A stretch of 42,438 nucleotides of DNA. It comes from an uncultured Prevotellaceae bacterium. Its GTDB lineage: Bacteria; Bacteroidota; Bacteroidia; Bacteroidales; Bacteroidaceae. Position 1 is the first letter of the stretch. Every line of letters starts with the position of its first letter. A model generated the notes under the pieces. It searched no databases. It was not told the origin of the DNA and saw only the letters and a program-made list of their open reading frames with translations. A program made the position numbers and the translations under genes. Below are positions 1 through 5,816 of this stretch, in pieces. The stretch covers positions 1 to 42,438 of the forward strand of contig CACZDV010000027.1 in assembly GCA_902780025.1 (NCBI GenBank), read 5' to 3'.

Positions 1-645
1 TTCTTGTGCTTCCTTCATTGTCAGCCACTCACTGACGGCCTCCACATCAGCAGACTTGCCAAACAATGCATCCATGTGCTTGCGACTGTAGTAGTTCATT
101 CCAGCAATCCTACATACTGGCACTTGGTTCCGCTTGGCCGAAGTGTAGAGCCACGATTTCTTGACCTTATAGATGCGCATGACTTCCTCGCCGGAAATGT
201 AATCAAGCACCTCCGTTCCATCAGAATCTACCTTACAATTCTTGGTTTCTGACACCTCCTTCTTCAATGTTGGCACAGATGTTTTCTTCGCCCTGTTCGT
301 TGGCAGCACTCTGTGATACGGATTCCCCGCCAGCATCTTCTCAATATCAGCCTTTCTGATAAACGCCATACGACTGCTGATCCTTGATGCCACCAGTTTT
401 CCCTCATTCACCAACTTGTAAACGTACTGCCGAGAACACCCCATGAGTATCGCAGCCTTGGCAAACGTCAGATACTCCTGACATTGCAGGTCAATCACAG
501 GCTCTACGGCATTCATGAAATCCTGCTGGCGCTTCTTTCGCGCCTCCTTTGCCTTCGTCTGACACTCCTCGCAGCAAAACTTCTGCATTCCGCTCCTTGC
601 CACGAATTCCTTCCCACAATACTTGCACTTTCTAACTTGCTTCAT
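1..645 (-). CDS. Zn-finger plus repeated helix-turn-helix DNA-binding protein, partial at left edge
   Basis: The minus strand is open from an ATG at 645 to the window edge (215 codons, no stop reached), so the C-terminus is missing. Residues C7, C10, C24/C25 and C28 form a short zinc-finger-like knuckle (start MKQVRKCKYCGKEF). Residues 58-105 look like a MerR/excisionase-type helix-turn-helix (YLTFAKAAILMGCSRQYVY, then an arginine-rich wing). A second copy lies at about 149-196 (YISGEEVMRIYKVKKSWLY), and a third begins at 206 (EWLTMKEAQE). Proteins of this build are common beside integrases in Bacteroidales genomic islands, but no integrase lies in this window. Function is inferred only as DNA binding. 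A TAnnTTTG promoter lies about 230 bases upstream, giving a long leader. Confidence 0.82.
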   Translation of the reverse strand, partial: MKQVRKCKYCGKEFVARSGMQKFCCEECQTKAKEARKKRQQDFMNAVEPVIDLQCQEYLTFAKAAILMGCSRQYVYKLVNEGKLVASRISSRMAFIRKADIEKMLAGNPYHRVLPTNRAKKTSVPTLKKEVSETKNCKVDSDGTEVLDYISGEEVMRIYKVKKSWLYTSAKRNQVPVCRIAGMNYYSRKHMDALFGKSADVEAVSEWLTMKEAQE

Positions 646-873
646 TTTCAACACACTTTTGATGGTTTTACGTTCATTTTCTTTTCCCCTACCGTTGAGT
701 CAACCATGCTTCACGTTCGTCACCCTATGTCAACTCCGTCCGCATCGTGACTTTCAACGAATCCGTCCGCTCTGTTTTGTCACCCTTTGCATCCCGTCGT
801 TACCCTTTGTAAACTGAGTCCGCAGAATGACGATTTTCAGGCCCCGTAAATTCCTTGCGGTAGAAATACGTTG
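646..873 (-). other. Long leader of the helix-turn-helix gene with repeated short words
   Basis: This non-coding stretch lies between the promoter at 874-904 and the start codon at 645. Read on the minus strand it holds recurring words: AAAGGGT twice at a 20-base spacing (782-788 and 802-808 on plus), ATAGGGTGAC near 720, and GCGGAC three times (738-743, 765-770, 818-823). No open reading frame with a plausible start was found. The words recall the G-rich word arrays at 2591-2865 but are not the same sequence. Confidence 0.4.
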
Positions 874-904
874 CAAAAATATACTGAAATTCGGTTACTA
901 CCAA
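874..904 (-). promoter_or_regulatory. Bacteroidetes-type promoter for the helix-turn-helix gene
   Basis: On the minus strand TATTTTTG (plus 874-881) fits the -7 consensus TAnnTTTG. A TTG (plus 902-904) lies 20 bases upstream, within the 19-21 base spacing expected of a -33 element. Confidence 0.5.
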
Positions 905-983
905 ATTCCAGTCATCAAGTGTTAAAAATATAAAGTTATTGAAAATGAGCGTTTTACATGCAGTTAGTATTAGATGTTCATGG

Positions 984-1403
984 TTACTCAGGCCCGTTTA
1001 GATACACACCGATGCTGGTCACGGAGTTTGGGATGGTGATGCTTGTTAGACCAGTACAATAAACAAACGCCCAATCACCGATGCTGGTCACGGAGTTTGG
1101 GATGGTGATGCTCGTCAAGCCGCTACAAACATAGAACGCATACTCCCCGATGCTGGTCACAGGGTAGGTCTTTTCATTGTAGGTGACGGATTCTGGAATA
1201 ACGACATCACCAGAGTATTCGTTTGAATAACTATCATATTTACTTCCCTGATAACTGACCTCCAACTCTGTGCTGTCGTTAATGTAGGTGTAATAAATGA
1301 TCACACCATCTGAATTCGCCACCTCAATATCGTGGGCAGGTGCTTTAACGCTGAGCATGCTGATGAGCAGGGTGAGTAGGAATTTGATGTTTTGTTGTTT
1401 CAT
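984..1403 (-). CDS. Short BspA-like leucine-rich-repeat secreted protein, probably truncated
   Basis: The 139-residue product has an N-terminal signal peptide (hydrophobic core [13 protein letters not shown]). It then has a small beta-rich lead-in and two and a half LRR_5/BspA repeats around TSIGEYAF and [14 protein letters not shown]. Family members usually carry many more repeats, and BspA-type proteins are surface adhesins. Here the frame stops a few residues into the third repeat (tail GVYLNGPE), so this looks like a 3'-truncated remnant or a minimal member. The two repeats are nearly identical at DNA level around 1016-1049 and 1079-1112, the kind of identity that drives repeat loss. I found no clear TAnnTTTG promoter in front, but the leader is strongly foldable (see 1456-1598). 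Confidence 0.7.
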   Translation of the reverse strand: MKQQNIKFLLTLLISMLSVKAPAHDIEVANSDGVIIYYTYINDSTELEVSYQGSKYDSYSNEYSGDVVIPESVTYNEKTYPVTSIGEYAFYVCSGLTSITIPNSVTSIGDWAFVYCTGLTSITIPNSVTSIGVYLNGPE

Positions 1404-1455
1404 AATGCTATAGTTTAATGATATTGTTTCCGATAAAAAGACGCAAAAAGAAAAC

Positions 1456-1598
1456 GTGGACTATTACTTCGTCTACGTTCCGGAGGCATCGCCAAACGCC
1501 CAATGTACTTAAACGAATAATGTCCACGCCTTTCAGCGTGAACTCTACTTTCGTTCTTGTACATTTCTTTGAAATTTGGCGAATTCCCGAAACAAGAA
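1456..1598 (-). promoter_or_regulatory. Foldable leader upstream of the BspA-like gene, with mutually exclusive stems
   Basis: On the minus strand GTGGAC (plus 1522-1527) pairs with GTCCAC (plus 1456-1461), and the stem can be extended by ATTA/TAAT and TCG/CGA. A second stem, CACGC (plus 1536-1540) with GCGTG (plus 1525-1529), uses three of the same bases, so the two cannot form together. A third pair is ACAAGAA with TTCTTGT (plus 1554-1560 and 1592-1598). No convincing reading frame covers the region. This layout suggests a structured 5' leader or small RNA. No match to a named riboswitch was recognised. Confidence 0.35.
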
Positions 1599-1691
1599 TC
1601 CAAAAGTGGATGTCCATCCTATATGTTATTCAGTCATTGCTATGTTACCATAGGCGGTGCAGTTTTATTGGTTCAACAATTATCAATTTCT

Positions 1692-1961
1692 TCATGCAAC
1701 TTCATGGGAATAGTTCTGGAAGTTGCCCAGAATCTGTTCAATGTGGATAACCTCAGGACATGAATCCCAAGTCACGCCACCACCCATTAAGTACCAATTT
1801 TTACGCTCCTTGACTGGAACTTTCTTCAGCGAAGGAAACGCGGACACCGGCATCGTCACAGAACGCCCGTCCTGCAAATCAACCTGGAACTTACCTCTTT
1901 TCGGGAATGACAAACTCTTAATCTTTGGTGTCACATCCCAATATCCTTCTTTTTTATACAT
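1692..1961 (-). CDS. DUF2442 family protein
   Basis: The 89-residue protein starts at ATG 1961, preceded by the purine-rich AGAGAAG, five bases after the stop of the DUF4160 gene. A longer reading back to 2027 would overlap that gene and is less likely. DUF2442 features are visible: DVTPKIKSLSFPKRGKFQV, LQDGRSVTMPVSAFPSLK, and the C-terminal GGGVTWDSCPEVIHIEQIL. DUF2442 proteins are small and are very often encoded next to DUF4160 proteins. The pairing has been suggested to be toxin-antitoxin-like, but the biochemistry is not established. Here the order DUF4160 then DUF2442 and the tight spacing indicate co-transcription. Confidence 0.85.
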   Translation of the reverse strand: MYKKEGYWDVTPKIKSLSFPKRGKFQVDLQDGRSVTMPVSAFPSLKKVPVKERKNWYLMGGGVTWDSCPEVIHIEQILGNFQNYSHEVA

Positions 1962-1966
1962 ACTCA

Positions 1967-2263
1967 CTATCTTCTTCTCTTTACAGTTATTATTCTTATT
2001 CGTTTCCCCTCCTTGAACAGCTTCCATTGATGAAGCAGTTTTTCCTGATACTCTTTGGCTATTTCCAGAACTTCTCGGGCTTGAGCATCTGTCAGGTCTC
2101 CCTGTTTTTCTATCTCAACCACTGGCTCCAACCATATTTTACATAGATGCTCTGTGCTACGTTTGCCAACGTGGACATGTGCGCGATTTTCGTTGTAGTC
2201 AGTATTCCAGAAAAGGAATTGCCAAATTATCTTTGCAGTAATATATAAGAGTATCTTGGGCAT
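1967..2263 (-). CDS. DUF4160 family protein
   Basis: The 98-residue protein begins MPKILLYITAKIIWQFLFW. It shows the family pattern of a short N-terminal strand, a conserved histidine pair (RAHVHVGKRS), an acidic strand (KIWLEPVVEI) and a C-terminal helix (AREVLEIAKEYQEKLLHQW). In better-known members the histidine motif is PPHFHV. Here the prolines are replaced but HVHV is kept. It is the first gene of a two-gene unit with DUF2442, reading from the promoter at 2295-2325. Its function is unknown, and a role in a toxin-antitoxin-like pair is only a hypothesis drawn from the recurring association. Confidence 0.82.
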   Translation of the reverse strand: MPKILLYITAKIIWQFLFWNTDYNENRAHVHVGKRSTEHLCKIWLEPVVEIEKQGDLTDAQAREVLEIAKEYQEKLLHQWKLFKEGKRIRIITVKRRR

Positions 2264-2294
2264 ATTATATTATTCATCTTTTCTTTCTTGTCGG

Positions 2295-2325
2295 CAAAGA
2301 TAGTGAATTAATCTGAAAGTTCCAA
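2295..2325 (-). promoter_or_regulatory. Promoter of the DUF4160-DUF2442 pair
   Basis: TATCTTTG on the minus strand (plus 2295-2302) matches TAnnTTTG exactly. TTG (plus 2323-2325) lies 20 bases upstream as the -33 element. The start codon is 32 bases downstream of the -7 box. Confidence 0.65.
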
Positions 2326-2425
2326 GAAAAACGGTAGAAAAAGTCTTTCAAGCGTAACCGTTTGTGACAATTAGGACAAAAGACAATGCATTTTTTCCCT
2401 TGTTGACATCCATACGATTAGTCAT

Positions 2426-2535
2426 GCTAAATGACCCATATAGCATCGCTAAATGACCCATATAGCATCGCTAAGTGACCCATATAGCATTGCTAAGTGA
2501 CCCATATAGCATTGCTAAGTGGCTTAGTTAGCATT
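2426..2535 (+). repeat. 22-bp direct repeat array, five units (array A of locus R1)
   Basis: Five head-to-tail units start at 2426, 2448, 2470, 2492 and 2514. The common part is GCTAAGTGACCCATATAGCA (units 1 and 2 have AAATG). The last unit has diverged. Each junction gives TAGCAT followed by GCTA, so an imperfect palindrome recurs in every period. There are no spacers, which excludes CRISPR. The core TTGCTAAGTG recurs in reverse orientation in the array at 22172-22259. Confidence 0.9.
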
Positions 2536-2590
2536 CCTATCTCGGTAGGCGTGCAAAAAAAGACTTCCCGTTAAGAATTATGCATTTTAA

Positions 2591-2865
2591 CCTCCCAACC
2601 TCCCGTTCTCTTCTGAAATACCGATGTACAGAGGGTTTGAGGACGGGAGGTGTCTCGCTGACACCTCCCGTTGAGGTCCCGTCCAATCCCCCCCTCGGAG
2701 GTTCAGACTACAGTTTGCGGCACAACGCGATGGTTGTAGCCTCCTGTGCTTTCTGAGGGGAGGTGTGAAGGGAGGTCAGAAGGGAGGAGGGACGGGAGGT
2801 ATGACGGGAGGTCTGAGAAGCGTAAACTACTTATGAATCAAGGCTTTAGCCATCTGACGGGAGGT
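2591..2865 (+). repeat. G-rich word array with conserved core (locus R1)
   Basis: The word GACGGGAGGT occurs directly at 2642, 2791, 2803 and 2856, with shortened copies in 2757-2790. It occurs inverted as CCTCCC near 2591, 2599 and 2663. CGGGAGGTGTC (2644-2654) and GACACCTCCCG (2660-2670) form a perfect 11-bp stem with a 5-base loop. Between the first inverted copies and the first direct copy lies a core: CTGAAA at 2613, CGATGTACA at 2622, TTTG at 2636. The same core with identical internal spacing lies at 21924-21950. No coding potential is seen from 2266 to 3164. Confidence 0.85.
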
Positions 2866-2896
2866 GTCGCAAGAAATCTTTGATATTTCTTGTGGG

Positions 2897-2958
2897 TTTA
2901 GTCGGAGTAAAGGGGGTAGTTTAGTCGGACTAAAGGGTAGGTTTACCCGGACTAAACT
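2897..2958 (+). repeat. TTTAGTCGGACTAAA palindrome array (array B of locus R1)
   Basis: Three related units start at 2897, 2920 and 2942, spaced 23 and 22 bases. The second is the perfect palindrome-like TTTAGTCGGACTAAA, the first has one change, and the third reads TTTACCCGGACTAAA. A matching array with strict 22-base spacing lies at 22300-22365. It lies about 170 bases before the promoter of the SLC13 gene. Confidence 0.75.
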
Positions 2959-3125
2959 GCCACGTTGGTCGGATGTATCCATCTGAAACTTTTTCCGTCA
3001 ATTTTGTAATGTCTACATATCAATCAGGATTGTGGCGGTATGGGTGAAGACTGTTTTTGGTGTGTTTATACACTTATCATTCAAAAATAAATACTCGTTC
3101 TGATTACTGAGTTCTCAAAAATTTG

Positions 3126-3133
3126 TACCTTTG
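3126..3133 (+). promoter_or_regulatory. -7 box of the SLC13 transporter gene
   Basis: TACCTTTG followed by CACCCGC, 32 bases before the start codon. A -33 element is not obvious at the expected distance. Confidence 0.55.
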
Positions 3134-3164
3134 CACCCGCAAAATTAAAAACCATTAGAAAGCG

Positions 3165-4670
3165 ATGTTAAGTAATTACAGAAACCTGCATATTGTAGAT
3201 GCAGCCCGACAATTCCGCCACGAGCATAAGTATCATCCGTCGAACACAGCGAAACGGTTCGCCAAGATTGCTACGGTGCTGATTGTCACTTTATTATTGT
3301 GGAACATGCCGAGCGAGTGGTTCGGCATTCAGGGCCTGACCGTCATTCAGCAGCGCATCATCGCCATCTTCGCCTTTGCCACGCTGATGTGGATTCTGGA
3401 GGTGGTGTCGTCGTGGGCCACGTCGGTTGCCATCATCGTATTGATGCTACTGTTCACGACCGATAGCGGCATCCTGCCGATGGTCAACGAAGAGGAAGTG
3501 GGCACGCTGCTCTCGTACAAAGGGGTGATGGCCACGTTTGCCGACCCCGTCATCATGCTGTTCATCGGCGGTTTCGTGCTGGCTATCGCTGCCACGAAGA
3601 CCGGCCTCGACGCCCAGTTGGCAAAGGTGCTGTTGAAGCCTTTCGGAACGAGGAGTGAGATGGTGCTGCTGGGCTTCCTGCTCATCACGGGACTGTTCTC
3701 GATGTTCGTGTCGAACACGGCCACGGCAGCCATGATGCTGACGTTCCTGACGCCTGTGTTCCGCCAGCTGCCGCCTGAGGGCAAGGGCCGCATAGCGCTG
3801 GCTATGTCGATTCCCGTAGCCGCCAACCTCGGTGGTATGGGTACGCCTATCGGCACCCCACCGAACACCATCGCCCTGAAATACCTGAACGACCCCGAGG
3901 GCCTGAACCTTGGTCTGGGCTTCGGTCAGTGGATGATGTTCATGTTCCCGCTGGTCATCGTCCTGCTGTTCATCAGCTGGCGCATCCTGCTGAAGGCATT
4001 CCCCTTCACGCAGAAGCGCATCGAGCTGAACATCGAGGGTGGCATGAAGAAGGGCTTCCATTCGAATGTGGTCATCGTGACGTTCTTCGTGACCGTGCTC
4101 CTCTGGTTGCTCGATCGCGTAACGGGCATCAACTCCTATACCGTAGCCATGATTCCGTTTATGGTCTTTGCCCTGACGGGGGTCATCGACAAGCGCGACC
4201 TGGAGCAGGTTAACTGGAGTGTCATCTGGATGGTAGCCGGCGGCTTCGCCCTGGGTTACGGCCTCAACAAGTCGGGACTGGCTGAGAATGCCGTTGCCAG
4301 CATCCCCTTCGGCGAGTTCTCGCCCCTGCTCATCCTGCTGATTGGCGGTGCCATCTGCTACGCCCTGTCGAACTTCATCTCCAACTCGGCTACGGCTGCC
4401 CTGCTGATGCCTATCCTGGCCATCGTCTGCGGTGCTATGGGCGACAAGCTGGCTCCCATCGGCGGTACGCCTACCGTCCTGATTGGTGTGGCCATCGCCG
4501 CCTCAAGCGCCATGATCCTGCCTATCTCTACGCCGCCGAACGCCCTGGCTTTTGCCACGGGTTTCGTCCAGCAGAAGGATATGGCGAAGATGGGCATCGT
4601 GATGGGTGTCATCTCGATGGTGCTCGGCTTCGGCCTTGTCTACCTGATGGGTACGCTACACCTTATTTAA
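3165..4670 (+). CDS. SLC13/DASS family sodium:anion symporter
   Basis: The 501-residue inner-membrane protein has about eleven hydrophobic segments after a basic cytoplasmic N-terminus. Both halves carry the SNT-type signature of the divalent anion:sodium symporter family: SNTATAAMM at 183-191 with GTPIGTPPNTIAL at 227-237, and SNSATAALLMPI at 407-418 with STPPNALAFATG at 455-466. In characterised members such as VcINDY these motifs at hairpin tips bind sodium and the carboxylate substrate. Substrate cannot be read from sequence: C4-dicarboxylate, citrate, sulfate or another anion are all possible. It appears monocistronic: a promoter lies just upstream and a strong hairpin follows 37 bases after the stop. 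Confidence 0.88.
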   Translation: MLSNYRNLHIVDAARQFRHEHKYHPSNTAKRFAKIATVLIVTLLLWNMPSEWFGIQGLTVIQQRIIAIFAFATLMWILEVVSSWATSVAIIVLMLLFTTDSGILPMVNEEEVGTLLSYKGVMATFADPVIMLFIGGFVLAIAATKTGLDAQLAKVLLKPFGTRSEMVLLGFLLITGLFSMFVSNTATAAMMLTFLTPVFRQLPPEGKGRIALAMSIPVAANLGGMGTPIGTPPNTIALKYLNDPEGLNLGLGFGQWMMFMFPLVIVLLFISWRILLKAFPFTQKRIELNIEGGMKKGFHSNVVIVTFFVTVLLWLLDRVTGINSYTVAMIPFMVFALTGVIDKRDLEQVNWSVIWMVAGGFALGYGLNKSGLAENAVASIPFGEFSPLLILLIGGAICYALSNFISNSATAALLMPILAIVCGAMGDKLAPIGGTPTVLIGVAIAASSAMILPISTPPNALAFATGFVQQKDMAKMGIVMGVISMVLGFGLVYLMGTLHLI

Positions 4671-4707
4671 TTAAAATAAAGAAAAAAAACGAAATTTGCT
4701 CTAACAG

Positions 4708-4741
4708 GATGGCGGTATTTGTAAAAATATCGCCATCTTTG
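4708..4741 (+). terminator. 13-bp hairpin between the SLC13 and efflux genes
   Basis: GATGGCGGTATTT (4708-4720) pairs with AAATATCGCCATC (4725-4737) across a 4-base loop, with one G-U pair, followed by TTTG. It may terminate the SLC13 transcript. The run of T is short and CATCTTTG (4734-4741) resembles a -7 box, so it could instead be an operator over the efflux promoter. Confidence 0.5.
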
Positions 4742-4762
4742 TATGCAAAAAGCCAAGGATAT

Positions 4763-5785
4763 ATGAAGAGAGACATCATCATTGCCCTCGCTTGCTGCCT
4801 GTTGGCCGTAGGATGCAGCGAGAAGAAAGGGAATACGACAAAAAATCCCATAAAGGTGAAGACGCAGCTTTTGTCGCCCGGTTTTGTGGACAACGCCCAG
4901 ACGTATGTGGGTATCGTTGAGGAACGTGAGGCTACGGCTGTCAGCTTCACGAGCATGGGTGTGGTGAAGCGGGTGCTGGTCAGCGACGGGCAAGCCGTCG
5001 GTCGCGGACAGCTCATTGCCGAGATAGACGACACGCAGGCCCGCAACGTGCTCAGCGGCGCCGAGGCACAGATGACGCAGGCTAACGACGCCCTGCAGCG
5101 CTACCAGATGCTGCACGACAACGGTTCGCTGCCCGAGGTGCAATGGGTGGAGATACAAAGCAAGGTGGCGCAGGCCAAGTCACAGTTGGAGGTAGCCAGG
5201 AAGAATCTGGCCGACTGTCGGCTGACGGCTCCTGTCAGCGGCATCATCGGGCGTAAGCAGGTGGGCGTCGGCGAGACGGCTATGCCATCGCAGGCTGTGG
5301 TCAGCATTCTCGACATCTCGACGGTCAAGGTGAAGGTAGCCATCCCTGAGGCGGAAATCGGCAGTATCAATGCCAACACTCCCTCAGCGGTGAAGGTGGA
5401 AGCCATCGACCGCGAGTATCAGGGAGGACGTATTGAGAAGGGTGTTCAGGCCGATGCCTTGACTCACACCTACGATGTGCGTATCAACGTCATCAATAGC
5501 GAACGAAAACTGCTGCCCGGCATGGTGGCCAGCGTGAAGTTCATGACGGACGGTTCACAGGCCATCAGCGGACGGATGCTGCCTGTAACAGCCGTGCAGA
5601 AGAAGGCTGACGGCTCGTTGTTCGTGTGGACGGTCGACGGCGACAGCACGGCACATCGGGCTACGGTCACCATCAGCGGTACGACGGGCAACTACGTCTC
5701 CATCTCCAGCGGTCTGAACATCGGGCAGCGGGTGGTGACTGAGGGGTATCAGAAATTGAGCGAAAACACTAAAGTTGTTTTCTAG
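4763..5785 (+). CDS. RND efflux periplasmic adaptor lipoprotein
   Basis: The start at 4763 is chosen over an in-frame ATG at 4709 because it gives a clean lipoprotein signal (MKRDIIIALACCLLAVGC, lipidated C18) with AAGGA in front, while 4709 lies in the hairpin. The 340-residue product has the membrane-fusion-protein order: a lipoyl half (SDGQAVGRGQLIAEIDD), a coiled-coil hairpin around AEAQMTQANDALQRYQ to SQLEVARKNLADC, the second lipoyl half (LTAPVSGIIGRKQVGVGE), then beta-barrel and membrane-proximal domains. It should link the inner-membrane pump to the TolC-like channel, both encoded immediately downstream. Substrates are unknown. Confidence 0.88.
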   Translation: MKRDIIIALACCLLAVGCSEKKGNTTKNPIKVKTQLLSPGFVDNAQTYVGIVEEREATAVSFTSMGVVKRVLVSDGQAVGRGQLIAEIDDTQARNVLSGAEAQMTQANDALQRYQMLHDNGSLPEVQWVEIQSKVAQAKSQLEVARKNLADCRLTAPVSGIIGRKQVGVGETAMPSQAVVSILDISTVKVKVAIPEAEIGSINANTPSAVKVEAIDREYQGGRIEKGVQADALTHTYDVRINVINSERKLLPGMVASVKFMTDGSQAISGRMLPVTAVQKKADGSLFVWTVDGDSTAHRATVTISGTTGNYVSISSGLNIGQRVVTEGYQKLSENTKVVF

Positions 5786-5816
5786 TGAAGAGTGAAGAAG
5801 TGAAGAGTGAAAAGTT
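5786..5816 (+). repeat. Short purine repeat between adaptor and pump genes
   Basis: Seven-base-like units (GTGAAGA/GTGAAAA) start directly after the TAG stop and run up to the next ATG. They provide the only ribosome-binding-like purines for the pump gene. Confidence 0.6.

Noticed and set aside
1408-1617. Small frames on both strands over the BspA leader
   Set aside because: No family resemblance or ribosome site, and the region is better explained as a folded leader.
2426-2535. CRISPR array
   Set aside because: The 22-bp units are contiguous with no spacers and no cas genes are near. The same applies to 22172-22259.
4709-4762. Upstream ATG extension of the efflux adaptor
   Set aside because: It would add 18 residues before a complete lipoprotein signal peptide and lies inside the hairpin and possible promoter.
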